From JACPNO01 sp963825405 (lineage in GTDB: Bacteria > Acidobacteriota > Terriglobia > Bryobacterales > Bryobacteraceae), in NCBI GenBank assembly GCA_963825405.1, contig CAWGTB010000014.1, positions 1 to 64,000 of the forward strand: a stretch of DNA of 64,000 bases, given 5' to 3'. The position numbers and the translations under genes were made by a program. Each line of letters begins with the position of its first letter. Position 1 is the first letter of the stretch. Below the pieces are notes generated by a model. That model did no database searches. It was not told the DNA's origin and saw only the letters and a list, made by a program, of their open reading frames with translations. Below are positions 16,558 through 26,468 of the stretch, one piece after another.

Positions 16558-16701
16558 CTCCTTCGCAAATTGAGCTTACGAGGTCGACCTCTAGTTGTAA
16601 GCTTTCAAGCGGGATACGAAGCGGATGGGCTATTCGGATGTGGAAAAGGCCGAAATCTCTCGGAACCCGAGCTTTGGGATCGTCGTAGAGTGATTTTAGC
16701 C

Positions 16702-19167
16702 ATGATGACCGAGCAAGTTCGCTCCGTGCTCTCCGATTGCCGCTACGGTCTCCGGCAACTCCGTAAGAACCCGGGCGCCAGCGCAGTCATGGTCTTTACG
16801 CTCGCCCTGGCCATCGGCGCGACTACAGCGATTTTCAGCGTGGTTTACGGCGTGCTGCTGCGGCCTCTGCCATACCCCGATTCGAGCCGGATCATGGCGG
16901 TCTTCGAGGTCAACTCGGCGGGCCGGTGGGCACGTCTCGCGGACCCGAACTTCGACGACTTTCGCGATCAAAACCGCAGCTTCCAGGCAATGGCAAAGTA
17001 CCATGGCATCATCGCGTCCGTTTCGGGTGCTGCCCAGCCTACGCGCACGGCAGCCGCCAGCGTCTCGCCCGGCTTTCTCAAGGTCTTCGGTATTCAGCCG
17101 ATCATCGGCAGGGATTTCGTCGCCAGCGACTCGAAGAAAGGGGCTGCGCCGGTCGTTCTGGTTAGTTATGGATACTGGAGGCAGTACCTCGGATCGGTGC
17201 CGGACCTCTCGCAGGCCCACCTGAAGATTGATGATGCGGTCTTCTCCGTTGTTGGCGTGCTCCCGGACGGATTTCACTTCCCGCAGGACGTGAGTCTGTG
17301 GCTGCCGGCCGATTTGGGCGGCGAAAACCCAAGCCGAACATCGCATAATTACAATGCGGTCGGGCGTCTACGCGACGGCGTGAGTGTCGCGCAAGCCAAC
17401 GCAAATATCAGCACGATCGCGCGCCGCATCCACGATACATCCAGCGAGCAAAACGATTATCTTCTCAAGGATGGAATCGTCGTCTCGCTACAGGAGTCGA
17501 TCACCGGCAAGGCCCGGTCGCCACTGCTGATCCTGCTTGGTGCGGTGGGATTTCTGCTACTGGTGGCGTGCGCGAACGTAGCGAATGTGCTGCTGGCACA
17601 AGCGTCGGTGAGAGATCGTGAGCTCGCTATTCGCCGCGCGCTCGGTGCGGGGCGCCGGCGGCTGATTCGTCAATTCCTTACCGAGACATTTCTGCTTTCG
17701 CTACTGGGAGGCATCCTGGGCGTCTTGGGAGCGCTTGGCGGGGTGGTGGGATTAGTTGCGCTGGCGCCCGCGAACCTGCCCCGGCTCGACAGCGTCTCGA
17801 TTAGCAATCCAGTACTTGGGTTCGCGTTTCTGCTTTCCACCGCGGTCGCCACTGGCATTGGAGCGTTTACGGCCGCTCGCGCAACTTCCGGGGACCCGCG
17901 CAAAGGCCTGGTGGAAGGCGGGCGCGGACAGGCGGGCTCCCAAAGCGGCCAGCGCGTCGGCCGGGTGATCGTAGCGGGCCAGATCGCGATCACGCTAGTG
18001 CTGGTGGTGGGAGCGGGATTGCTCGGGCGTAGCCTGATGAAAGTGCTCGAAGTGAATCCCGGATTCCGCGTGGACAAAATCGTCACGATGGACGTCTCGC
18101 TTCCGCAAGTGGAGGATCCTCAGGCCAAGGCGGGTCAGGCGATTTTCTTTTCAAATCTGATCGACCGGCTCCAACAAACCCCGGGAGTGCGTAAAGTTGG
18201 CGCGACCAGCGGCCTGCCGATGGATGGCGGTCTTGCTGAAGGAATGTTTCTGCTGATGACGCAAAACGAGGTCCCGAAAAACATGGATGGTTTTGGGGCC
18301 ATGTTCCAGCAAAAGGAACGTATTGGCAATGCGGATTTCTGTGTCGCCACCGACGGATACTTCCAGGCTCTGGGCATTCCGCTGATTCGAGGTCGAATCT
18401 TTGACCAGCGCGACGGCGCAAATTCTCCGCATGTTGCCGTGATCAGCGAATCGCTGGCACGCGACCGGTGGCCAAATCAGGATCCGCTCGGCCGCACCAT
18501 TGAGTTTGGCAATATGGATGGCGATTTGCGTTTGCTAACCATCGTCGGGATCGTGGGCGACACTCACGAATATGGCCTCGATGCGCCGCCGCGTCCGACC
18601 GTTTACGTGAATCTATTCCAACGGCCGCGCGCGGCGATGACCATAACAATGCTAAGCGATGCGGGCACGCCGTCGGTCACCTCGACAGCGCGAGGAATTC
18701 TCCAGGACCTCAACCCGGAGATTCCTGCGAGGTTCCGGACGTTTTCGCAAGTCTATTCCGCGTCGCTCGGCTCGCGTAAATTCAACGTCATTCTCATCGG
18801 GTTCTTCGGAATCACCGCGCTGCTGTTGGCGACGGCTGGAGTGTTTGGCGTGATGGCTTATTCCGTGAGCCGCCGCACGCGTGAAATTGGGGTACGTGTC
18901 GCCCTCGGTGCGCGCTCGGGCGACGTTCTCAGGATGATATTGGGCCAGGGAATGCGTACGATTCTTATGGGGGTGGCGATTGGGATTTTAGGGTCGCTGG
19001 CCCTCACGCGTACGGTGGAGTCGTTGTTGTTCGGCGTGACCGCTACCGATCCGCTGACTTTCGGCGGTGCGACAGTGCTACTGGTCGGGATCGCGCTGCT
19101 GGCTTGCTACATTCCAGCGCGGCGGGCAACGAGAGTAGATCCCATGGTTGCTTTGCGCTCCGAATAG
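16702..19167 (+). CDS. MacB/FtsX-type tandem permease (acidobacterial orphan permease)
   Basis: The protein of about 821 residues holds two repeats, each a MacB-type periplasmic core and an FtsX-type four-helix permease unit. The first begins with LRQLRKNPGASAVMVFTLALAIGATTAIFSVVYGVLLRPLPYP and RELAIRRALGAGRRRLIRQFL. The second ends with TREIGVRVALGARSGDVLRMIL and PARRATRVDPMVALRSE. No ATPase is in the polypeptide or next to it, which is typical of the duplicated orphan permeases expanded in Acidobacteria. The frame is open from 16570, but MMTEQVRSVLSDCRYGLRQL at 16702 (or ATG 16705) is the usual N-terminus. The substrate is unknown. Confidence 0.88.
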   Translation: MMTEQVRSVLSDCRYGLRQLRKNPGASAVMVFTLALAIGATTAIFSVVYGVLLRPLPYPDSSRIMAVFEVNSAGRWARLADPNFDDFRDQNRSFQAMAKYHGIIASVSGAAQPTRTAAASVSPGFLKVFGIQPIIGRDFVASDSKKGAAPVVLVSYGYWRQYLGSVPDLSQAHLKIDDAVFSVVGVLPDGFHFPQDVSLWLPADLGGENPSRTSHNYNAVGRLRDGVSVAQANANISTIARRIHDTSSEQNDYLLKDGIVVSLQESITGKARSPLLILLGAVGFLLLVACANVANVLLAQASVRDRELAIRRALGAGRRRLIRQFLTETFLLSLLGGILGVLGALGGVVGLVALAPANLPRLDSVSISNPVLGFAFLLSTAVATGIGAFTAARATSGDPRKGLVEGGRGQAGSQSGQRVGRVIVAGQIAITLVLVVGAGLLGRSLMKVLEVNPGFRVDKIVTMDVSLPQVEDPQAKAGQAIFFSNLIDRLQQTPGVRKVGATSGLPMDGGLAEGMFLLMTQNEVPKNMDGFGAMFQQKERIGNADFCVATDGYFQALGIPLIRGRIFDQRDGANSPHVAVISESLARDRWPNQDPLGRTIEFGNMDGDLRLLTIVGIVGDTHEYGLDAPPRPTVYVNLFQRPRAAMTITMLSDAGTPSVTSTARGILQDLNPEIPARFRTFSQVYSASLGSRKFNVILIGFFGITALLLATAGVFGVMAYSVSRRTREIGVRVALGARSGDVLRMILGQGMRTILMGVAIGILGSLALTRTVESLLFGVTATDPLTFGGATVLLVGIALLACYIPARRATRVDPMVALRSE

Positions 19168-19187
19168 CGGTGGCAGGCTGGGCGCAG

Positions 19188-20940
19188 CTATTCCGCAGTG
19201 GAGTTAGCCGGGATTTTTGGGCGTGGCTGGCCGGTGCGGTAAGGCGTGAGGGTAACTTTCAAATCCAGCTCGGAGACTTTTTCCCCCAGCCTGACGATGA
19301 GGCGGTGCACTTGCGGGCCGGGCGTGGTCAGCGATTCGGGGCCGACTTCTCGCATATCGAAGACGGCATGGCGGGGAGAAACGATTTCGGCGTCCAGAGT
19401 CCAGCCGCCCTTTTTCAACTCAGCGGTTTGCCCGTTCACCGTGGCTTCGGCATCGGTCAGCATTCCCCATAAAGCGTCCACCGGCTGATCGGCGCGGAGA
19501 GTGTCCTCGATCACCACCTGCTGCCCTTGCACCAGGACGATATGGCGGCGGAACTGTTTCACTTTCTGTGGATAGACGCGGGACAGGTCGGCATCGACAG
19601 CCTGCGATCCGGCTGGCAATGCCGGGCGGCTCAATACGGACTCCGCGCGCGAATCCTGGTTCTGATCGTCAATAACGATCCCGTTGTAGAGCCCTAGGCG
19701 CGAGCGCCCCAGATCCAACGCCCAACGAATGCCGCCGGCATCGAGCACGAAACTGCCCAGGTCGCGATGGTTGGGCTGGAGCTTGTTGTCGCCGGCTTTC
19801 AAAGCCACGAAAATGGCGTTGGGATCGTCCCATCCGCTGCGCAGAAACGCGGCTTGCACGCCGGAGAACAACGCAGTGAGCGGCCACGCATCCGGTTTCG
19901 GGGCGCGGGTCTCGGTCTGATACCAGACGAGATCCAGCGGGTCGGGATTGGTGCTGGTTTCGAGCAGGCGCTGCTCATACCAGGAGAAAACCGGTTCGGC
20001 GAAACGGCGCGCCAGCCAGAACATGTGAGGGGCGCTTTCGCCCAGTTCGGCGTCGTCGGCAAAATCGAATTCGCCGCCGGCTGGGCCACTGGCGTAAATG
20101 CGGAAGCGGCCGGCTTTCTCAAAACCTTTGGCGGCCGATAAGCCGAAGTCCGTACCCAGCGCGGAATCGAGCCCCGCCAGCAACAGCACCGCGTTGCGCA
20201 TGGCGTTACGCCAGTAGGAGCGGCCCTCGGTCCATCCACCATCTGGACCGAATGCGTTCATGGCGCGCGGCAGCGAGTCGATCGCAAAACGCAGCACGGC
20301 GCGGCTCTTGTCGGGCTCTTCGCCGGCCAACGCCAGAGCCGCCAGCACGATGCCGGCGTTGGCCATCGGGTTCCACTGGGAACGGCCGGCGAACCATCCG
20401 TTTTGCCGCTCGTAACCGGCGAGCGCCGGGGACAAACCTTTGTCCACCATGGCGGCGCGCATCCATTCGCGATCGACGGGATCGAGCGCCGGATATAGCC
20501 AGTCGTAGCCGATGGCGAAGGCGTGGGTCATTTCGGCGGTGTCCGCGGGAGGCGCTTCGGTCCAATAATTGAAGCTGGCCGCGGCGCGCAATTCACGCAC
20601 GGCTCGCTCGAAGTACAGTTTCTTGCCGTCCAGCCGGTAGAGAAACGCCAGAGTATAGATGCGCTCGAGGCACCGCCGGCTTTGCAGCGTGAAACCGCGG
20701 CCCGGCCAGGCGATATTCCAGGACCGGCGCGGCCAGCATCTTCTCGGCTTCTTTGATCAGATCGCCGTGGAGCTTGCGCGCCTGCGGATTTTGCTGCACC
20801 AGAATGCGGATGCGTTCCAGGTCGCTGTCGGCGGCTAGCAGGCGGGGATGCGACGGGCGCAGCGTTTTCAGAGGATCGTCCGGCGCTGCGCGCGCAACGC
20901 AGGCTGCTGCCATCAGGACGGCGATGAACCGGACCATCAC
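19188..20940 (-). CDS. Secreted heparinase II/III-like protein (one frame-break)
   Basis: Removing one extra base near 20691 joins two frames into about 583 residues. The N-terminus has a signal peptide (VRFIAVLMAAACVARAAPDD) and then HPRLLAADSDLERIR, a common opening of alginate-lyase/heparinase-type toroid proteins. The helical toroid follows (about 100-330), with TAEMTHAFAIGYDWLYPAL, GWFAGRSQWNPMANAG and DGGWTEGRSYWR. The C-terminal beta domain includes HRDLGSFVLDAGGIRWALDLG, the heparinase II/III motif, whose His-Asp is typical. It would act on an acidic polysaccharide in the periplasm; the substrate is not known. It is convergent with the tandem permease. Confidence 0.75.
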
Positions 20941-20967
20941 TACCAGTATGATATGACGTTACAGGCT

Positions 20968-20983
20968 AAGGAGGCGCGCACTG
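20968..20983 (+). promoter_or_regulatory. Shine-Dalgarno with in-frame CTG codon before the acyl-CoA ligase
   Basis: A perfect AAGGAGG (20968-20974) stands 6 bases before an in-frame CTG at 20981. The first ATG (20993) is 18 bases away, too far for this site. Either CTG starts translation or one base is wrong here. Confidence 0.4.
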
Positions 20984-20992
20984 ACCGGGCTC

Positions 20993-22597
20993 ATGATGAA
21001 TACGCCGCTGACGCTCCACCATTTTCTGGAGCGCGCGGGCCGCTTGTTTGCCGGCAAGGAAATCGTCACGCGCAGCCCCGGCGGCACCCACCGTTACCGC
21101 TACGCCGATTACTACCGGCGCGTCCATCGCTTGGCGCGCGTGCTGAAAAAACTGGGCGTTCAGCCCAGTGAGCGCGTAGGCACGCTGGCCTGGAATCACT
21201 ATCGCCACCTGGAGCTTTATTTCGGCGTCCCCTGCTACGGCGCTGTCCTGCACACGCTCAACCTACGGCTTTCGGCCGACGATCTCGCGTACATCATCAA
21301 TCACGCCGAGGATCGCGTGATCTTTGTCGATCGCTCGCTGGTTCCGCTGCTCCATTCTATTCGCGACCGGCTGACCTGCGTCCGCCAGTTTGTGGTGATG
21401 GGTGGCGCGGGTCCGGTGCCGGAACTGCCGGGGGCGCTGGACTACGAAGAACTGCTGGCGTCGGTTTCCGGCGATGGGTATCCCTGGCCGAGTTTGGATG
21501 AGAACGCCGCCGCCGGCATGTGCTACACCTCCGGCACCACCGGGAATCCCAAGGGCGTGGTCTACAGTCATCGCGCGCTTTACCTGCACAGCGTGGCGTT
21601 CACCATGGCCGACACGTTCGCAATAAGCGAGCGCGACGTCCTGATGCAAGTAGTGCCGATGTTTCACGCCAACGGCTGGGGCAAGCCGTTCACCGGAATC
21701 ATGTGCGGCGCGAAAATCGTATTGCCGGGCGAGCATCCACAGGCGCGAGATTTGGCGCAATTGATCCAGGACGAGCGCGTTACTTTTTTCGGCGGCGTGC
21801 CTACCATCTGGATTAGTCTGCACGCGGTGTTGCAGGAGGAAAGGTTCGATACCTCCAGCCTGCGCCTGGGCGCGACGGCGGGCTCGGCAATTCCGCGCAG
21901 CCTGATCGAGATTTACGAAAAAGAGCATGGCATCGAGTTGCGCCAGTTGTGGGGCATGACCGAGACCGCGCCGCTCGGCACGGTGTCGATCCTTAAAAGC
22001 GACATGAGCGGCTGTTCCGAGCAGGAGCGATTTACCACCTGCGCCAAGCAGGGCATGGCCGTCGCCGGGCTCGATCTGCGCGTAGTCGATGAGCAGGGCC
22101 GCGAAGTTCCCTGGGATGGCGTATCCATGGGCGAAGTGCAGGTGCGCGGGCCCTGGGTGATCAGCGCCTACTACAATGACCCGCGCTCGGCCGGCGCGTT
22201 TCAGGATGGCTGGTTTCGCACCGGCGACGTCGCCACGCTCGATTCGGAGGGCTATATGCAGTTGGTCGACCGGACGAAAGATGTGATCAAGAGCGGCGGC
22301 GAATGGATCTCGAGTGTCGATCTGGAGAACGCCATCATGGGGCATCCGCGCGTACTCGAGGCTGCGGTGATTGCGATCGACCATCCGAAATGGCAGGAGC
22401 GGCCGCTGGCGGCAGTCGTGCTGAAGCCGGGACACACGCTAACCAAGGACGAGATCACCGCTTACCTCGAGCCGCGTTTCGCCAAATGGTGGCTGCCTGA
22501 CCACGTCGTGTTCCTGGATGCGATCCCCAAGACCAGCGTCGGCAAATTCGATAAGAAGGTATTGCGCGCGCGCTTCAAGGGGCATGAATTGAAATAG
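20993..22597 (+). CDS. AMP-forming acyl-CoA ligase (medium/long-chain fatty acid type)
   Basis: This 534-residue ANL-superfamily enzyme activates a carboxylic acid to an acyl-adenylate and then to acyl-CoA. The AMP-binding P-loop YTSGTTGNPKGVVYSH is at about residue 180, the GMTETAPLG motif near 320, and the hinge GEVQVRGPWVISAYYND...GDVATLDSEGYMQLVDRTKD in the last third. The catalytic Lys is in KTSVGKFDKK at the C-terminus. The length and the H-x-N-G-W-G motif in VPMFHANGWGKPF resemble fatty-acyl ligases of the FadD/AlkK type. The translation start may be a CTG four codons upstream. The next gene follows by 10 bp. Confidence 0.87.
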   Translation: MMNTPLTLHHFLERAGRLFAGKEIVTRSPGGTHRYRYADYYRRVHRLARVLKKLGVQPSERVGTLAWNHYRHLELYFGVPCYGAVLHTLNLRLSADDLAYIINHAEDRVIFVDRSLVPLLHSIRDRLTCVRQFVVMGGAGPVPELPGALDYEELLASVSGDGYPWPSLDENAAAGMCYTSGTTGNPKGVVYSHRALYLHSVAFTMADTFAISERDVLMQVVPMFHANGWGKPFTGIMCGAKIVLPGEHPQARDLAQLIQDERVTFFGGVPTIWISLHAVLQEERFDTSSLRLGATAGSAIPRSLIEIYEKEHGIELRQLWGMTETAPLGTVSILKSDMSGCSEQERFTTCAKQGMAVAGLDLRVVDEQGREVPWDGVSMGEVQVRGPWVISAYYNDPRSAGAFQDGWFRTGDVATLDSEGYMQLVDRTKDVIKSGGEWISSVDLENAIMGHPRVLEAAVIAIDHPKWQERPLAAVVLKPGHTLTKDEITAYLEPRFAKWWLPDHVVFLDAIPKTSVGKFDKKVLRARFKGHELK

Positions 22598-22606
22598 ACA
22601 GTTTTT

Positions 22607-23344
22607 GTGACTCCTGCTTTCTTAACCCTCATCGCCCTTGCCGCGTTCGCCGCCAGCGGCATAGCCTCGGTCGCCGGATTTGGCATTGGCAGCATTCTGA
22701 CTCCGCTAATCGCCTGGAAATATGGCATGAAGGAAGCCGTAACACTGGTTTCCATTCCGCACTTTGCTGCGACGCTACTGCGGTTCTGGCGATTGAGAAA
22801 GGCCGTCGACCGTCCTGTGCTGCTCAGCTTCGGCATCACCAATGCCGCGGGCGCTTTGGCCGGCGCGCTGCTGCACAAGTTTGCCAGCAATCCGGCGTTG
22901 GGCGCGGTCTTGGCGCTACTCCTGATCTTTGTAGGGCTCGTCACCATGCTGGGATATTCCGAGCGATTGCGCTTTGGGGGCAGCGGGGCATGGATCGCGG
23001 GTGCTGTGTCCGGCGGATTTGGCGGCCTGGTGGGTAATCAGGGCGGTCTGCGCGGTGCGGCGATGTTGGGACTCGGAGTCCGTAAAGAAGCGTTCGTCGC
23101 TACAGCCACGGCGATCGGCCTGATGGTGGATACCGTTCGCATGCCTGTGTATTTCTTCCGGAACACGAACATGGTTATGGAGCGATGGCTTCCGGTAAGC
23201 ATCGCCCTGGCTGCCGTTCTAGCGGGCACCGTCGCTGGGGGCGGCATCCTGAAACAGATACCTGAAACCGTGTTTAAGAGAGTGGTGGGCGGGCTTCTCT
23301 GTGTGATGGGGATTCTGGTCTTCGCCTCTCTCGGCGCGCATTAG
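22607..23344 (+). CDS. TauE/SafE-family membrane permease
   Basis: The product has 245 residues with about eight hydrophobic segments. The two repeated halves start with AGFGIGSILTPLIAWKYGMKEAV and GGFGGLVGNQGGLRGAAMLG, the duplicated signature of the TauE/SafE (DUF81) family, which export sulfite, sulfoacetate or other organic anions. It begins at GTG 22607, 9 bases after the ligase stop, so co-transcription is likely. The anion is not predictable. Confidence 0.82.
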   Translation: MTPAFLTLIALAAFAASGIASVAGFGIGSILTPLIAWKYGMKEAVTLVSIPHFAATLLRFWRLRKAVDRPVLLSFGITNAAGALAGALLHKFASNPALGAVLALLLIFVGLVTMLGYSERLRFGGSGAWIAGAVSGGFGGLVGNQGGLRGAAMLGLGVRKEAFVATATAIGLMVDTVRMPVYFFRNTNMVMERWLPVSIALAAVLAGTVAGGGILKQIPETVFKRVVGGLLCVMGILVFASLGAH

Positions 23345-23431
23345 CATGTCGCGCCTTCCTCCATCACGAGAGCCGCATTGGGAGCGGGCAAGGCGCTCCG
23401 GTTCAGAGCGCCCTAGGAAGAAATCGGCGTT

Positions 23432-23683
23432 CTACGGCGCGGCGATGTACCGTATCTGCTCGTCGTGCAGGCGCGTGAGAGCGGCACGGACAATGTGCTC
23501 CCGGTGTTGCGCGCGCGCTTTGGCGCTTAACCCGGCAGGTATAGGATGTTCGGCGAGAACCCGCCGCACATAATTCATCTCGGCGGGATTGGGCCTAACA
23601 ACAGGGGCCTCCGGCACGACGGCCGGAAATGCGATTGCCGCAGGCGCGGCAGTGAAGAGACCGAAAAAGGCTCGGCGTTTCAT
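23432..23683 (-). CDS. Small exported protein of unknown function
   Basis: The frame encodes 83 residues with an N-terminal signal-like stretch (KRRAFFGLFTAAPAAIAFPAV) containing an Arg pair, possibly a Tat-like signal. The remainder is a short basic helix-rich tail (VRRVLAEHPIPAGLSAKARAQHREHIVRAAL is helical by pattern). I do not recognise a family. It lies between the permease and the cupin on the opposite strand. Confidence 0.45.
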   Translation of the reverse strand: MKRRAFFGLFTAAPAAIAFPAVVPEAPVVRPNPAEMNYVRRVLAEHPIPAGLSAKARAQHREHIVRAALTRLHDEQIRYIAAP

Positions 23684-23725
23684 CCCCAGAGAGTAACATG
23701 CTGAAAACCGTCAAGGAAGGCGGCG

Positions 23726-23731
23726 TACAAT
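23726..23731 (+). promoter_or_regulatory. -10-like hexamer TACAAT before the cupin gene
   Basis: TACAAT ends 11 bases before ATG 23743 and no Shine-Dalgarno lies between, so a leader of about 5 bases is expected. Confidence 0.4.
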
Positions 23732-23742
23732 GAATTTTTACG

Positions 23743-24204
23743 ATGCCGACCGAGTGGAAAGAGCACGGGATCAAGATTGTCCGCGCCGGCGAACTCGACA
23801 CCAACACACCGCAAACGCCGGGCATGTCCCGGGCTGCCGCGATCACGCAAGCCCGTACCGGCGCGAGCAAGCTGTGGGCGGGCACGGTGGTTGTCGAGCC
23901 CAACGCCAAAACCGGCGCCCATCATCACGGCGAGTTGGAAACGGTGCTCTATATCGTCCGCGGCCGCGCACGCTTTCGCTGGGGCAATCAACTGGAATTT
24001 GCCGATGAGGCCGGGCCGGGCGACTTCATCTACGTTCCGCCGTATGTGCCGCATCAGGAAATGAACGCGCGCGCCGACGAACCGGTGGAAGCAGTGATTG
24101 TGCGCAGCGGCCAGCAGCCGATCGTCGTGAATCTGGATATCGCGAGCGCGGATCAAACGGATAGCGGTTGCGGGATACCGTTTCATCCGGCGCCGGGTAG
24201 GTGA
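23743..24204 (+). CDS. Cupin-domain protein
   Basis: This single-domain cupin has 153 residues. The first cupin motif is seen in AKTGAHHHGELETVLYIVRGRARFRWG (three His and one Glu, a likely metal site), and the second in PGDFIYVPPYVPHQEMNA. The layout matches small metal-binding cupins of unknown substrate. The residues around the pocket include many acidic and Arg side chains. The following protease gene starts 6 bases after its stop, so the two may be co-transcribed. Confidence 0.82.
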   Translation: MPTEWKEHGIKIVRAGELDTNTPQTPGMSRAAAITQARTGASKLWAGTVVVEPNAKTGAHHHGELETVLYIVRGRARFRWGNQLEFADEAGPGDFIYVPPYVPHQEMNARADEPVEAVIVRSGQQPIVVNLDIASADQTDSGCGIPFHPAPGR

Positions 24205-24210
24205 GCCGCC

Positions 24211-25449
24211 GTGCGGTATGCGGTACTTGCGTTGGGAGCGTGTGCTTTACTTTCCGCGCAAACGGAAACGCTCGACCGGCTTTTCGCCGAGCGCCATTAT
24301 ATTGAGTTGGCCGCGGCTCTGAGCAGTGCGGCAGATCTCTCCCCAGCGCAAAGGGTTTTCTATCGGGGTATTCTGGCCAACCGCCGTAACGACGCCGCGG
24401 ATTCCATTGCCAATCTGGAAATTGCGCTGCCGTCGGCCGATGCAGCGCATCTGAAAGTAGCGTATTACGTCCTGGCCGACGACTATTCGAAAACATTCCG
24501 CTACGCCGACGCGGCGGGCGTGTACCGCAAAATCGAGCAGCGCTTCAGCGCGTCTCTCCCTGGCAAAGAGCACCAGGACGTGCGCGACAGCCTTCGCAAA
24601 TGGGAAGCGCTCAGCCACGCCGAGCCGCAAACGGTGCGAATCGAGCAACCGTTCGTGGTCAACCGAACCCGCGATGAAGCGGGCATTCTGACGGTGCCAG
24701 CGAGCTTTCACGATGAGACGGTGGCGTGCGTGTTGGACACCGGCGCAAATTATTCTGTACTTACGCTGTCGCTTGCGAAGAGTTTGGGGCTAGCGCTTTC
24801 CGACGCCACGATTCCCGTGGATTCGATCACGGGCGGCGAAGTCCCGGCGCAGCTGGCGGTAGTCCCCGAATTCCACCTGGGCGCCGCTTTGGTGAAGAAC
24901 GCGGTTTTTCTCATCTTCGACGATAAGGACTTGTACATTGCCCCGATCAAGCATCAGATTCGCGGCATTATCGGCTTTCCTGTCATCGCCGCGCTGGGCC
25001 GTCTGACGTTTCATCAGAATGGCGACATCGAAATCGGCGGGGCGGCGGCGAGCGCTGGCAGTGAGCCGAATCTCTATCTTGAAGAGCGCACGCCGCTGGT
25101 CGCCGCGACTACGGATGGCAAGACCCTGCTGTTCACGCTTGACTCAGGCGCCACGCAATCGGTCCTCTTCGCGTCGTATTACAAAATGCATCGTGCGGAC
25201 TTTTCCGGCAAGCCCGTGCCGCAAGACAGCACCGGCGCCGGCGGAACGCGCTCCAACCTGGCGTTCTACAAAGAATCGCTAGAGCTGAAATTCGGCGGGA
25301 AGATCGCGCACCTCAGCCACGTACCCGTCTATACCGAAAAGCTCGGTACCGGGCACGATTTCTTCTACGGCAATCTCGGCCAGGATGTTTTGAGGCAGTT
25401 CGATCGTTACACACTGGATTTCCGAAACATGCGGCTGGAATTGGAATAG
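24211..25449 (+). CDS. Secreted retropepsin-like aspartyl protease with TPR-like N-terminal region
   Basis: The product has 412 residues with a short signal (AVLALGACALLSAQ). Residues about 20-135 are helical and TPR-like (SPAQRVFYRGILANRRND...AYYVLADDYSKTFRYADAAGVYRKIEQRF). Two retropepsin-type motifs follow in one chain: CVLDTGANYSVLTLSLA (Asp about 176) and FTLDSGATQSVLF (Asp about 311), each followed later by an I-I-G-F-P or G-N-L-G-Q turn. Retroviral proteases dimerise to bring two such Asp together, and here both are in one polypeptide. It probably acts in the periplasm. It starts with GTG 24211. Confidence 0.78.
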   Translation: MRYAVLALGACALLSAQTETLDRLFAERHYIELAAALSSAADLSPAQRVFYRGILANRRNDAADSIANLEIALPSADAAHLKVAYYVLADDYSKTFRYADAAGVYRKIEQRFSASLPGKEHQDVRDSLRKWEALSHAEPQTVRIEQPFVVNRTRDEAGILTVPASFHDETVACVLDTGANYSVLTLSLAKSLGLALSDATIPVDSITGGEVPAQLAVVPEFHLGAALVKNAVFLIFDDKDLYIAPIKHQIRGIIGFPVIAALGRLTFHQNGDIEIGGAAASAGSEPNLYLEERTPLVAATTDGKTLLFTLDSGATQSVLFASYYKMHRADFSGKPVPQDSTGAGGTRSNLAFYKESLELKFGGKIAHLSHVPVYTEKLGTGHDFFYGNLGQDVLRQFDRYTLDFRNMRLELE

Positions 25450-25450
25450 C

Positions 25451-26468
25451 CTACGGTTCCGAGACCCGCACCAATTGTTTTCCGATGTTGCGGCCTTGCA
25501 GCATGGCCATGAAAGCAGCCGACGCGTTTTCGATGCCGTCGACGAATTCTTCGCGGTGTTTCAATTTGCCGGCGCGTACCCATTCCGCAAGTTGCGCACG
25601 GGCTTCGTCATAGCTGGCGGCGAATTGAAAGACCAGGAAGCCTTGCGCTTTGGCCTGGCGGACCAGCAGAATCGGCAGGACGCGCGGCCCCATCTCCGGC
25701 TTCTCAAGGTTGTATTGCGACACAAAGCCGCAGATGGAAATCCTGGCGTGTGTGTTGATCAGGCCCAGCACAGCGTCGGTGATCGCGCCGCCTACATTGT
25801 CGAAATAAACGTCGATGCCCTTAGGGCACAGCTCGCTGCAGCTTGGCGCGGTAATCGGTAGCTGGTCTTGTAATTGAACGCCGCGTCGAAGCCGAGTTCG
25901 CTGGTCAGGTAGCCGATCTTGTCGTCCGCCCCAGCAATTCCCACCACGCGGCAGCCTTTGATGCGCGCGATCTGGCCCACCACGGTACCGACCGCACCGG
26001 CGGCTCCGGAAACCACCACCGTCTCTCCTGGCTTGGGATCGCAAATATCCAGCAGGCCAAAGTACGCGGTGATTCCGGTGAGCCCTAAAACACTGAGGGC
26101 CGTTCGGCAACGGGGCTGCCGGCTAGATCCAGTTTGCGCACCATCTTGCCATCTGAAACGGCGTATTCCTGCCAACCGAAATAGCTTTCGACGTAATCGC
26201 CCACTTGAAAATCCGGGTGCTGGGAAGCGATCACTTTGCCCACCGTGTCGCCTACCATCAATCCGCCCAGCGCCACCGGCGGCGCATAGGAAGGCGCGTC
26301 GCTCATGCGGCCGCGCATGTAGGGATCGACGGAAAGATAAACCACCCGAGCCAGAAACTGGCCCGGCTGCGGCGTGGGAATCGGCGTTTCGATCAGCTTG
26401 AAATCGGATGGCTTGGGATAGCCGACCGGTCGCGCGGCCAGCGTGATTTGGCGGTTAACGGTTGTCAT
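25451..26468 (-). CDS. NADP-dependent zinc-free oxidoreductase of the CurA/leukotriene-B4-dehydrogenase type (frame-breaks)
   Basis: Three overlapping frames give one medium-chain reductase of about 338 residues. The N-terminal part has LAARPVGYPKPSDFKLIE and YLSVDPYMRGRM, the cofactor part has VVVSGAAGAVGTVVGQIARIKGCRVVGIAG, and the C-terminal part has GIDVYFDNVGGAITDAVLGLIN and HARISICGFVSQYN. These are the hallmarks of CurA-like enal/enone reductases, which reduce an activated C=C bond with NADPH. The breaks lie near 26105 (looks like a lost G) and 25830-25855 (a few extra bases). The start overlaps the end of the acyl-CoA dehydrogenase gene by 14 bases, so they share an operon. Confidence 0.82.

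Noticed and set aside
21263..22435. A 390-codon antisense frame within the acyl-CoA ligase, with many His and Arg
   Set aside because: It is a shadow of the ligase; it has no hydrophobic core pattern and lacks any recognisable motif.
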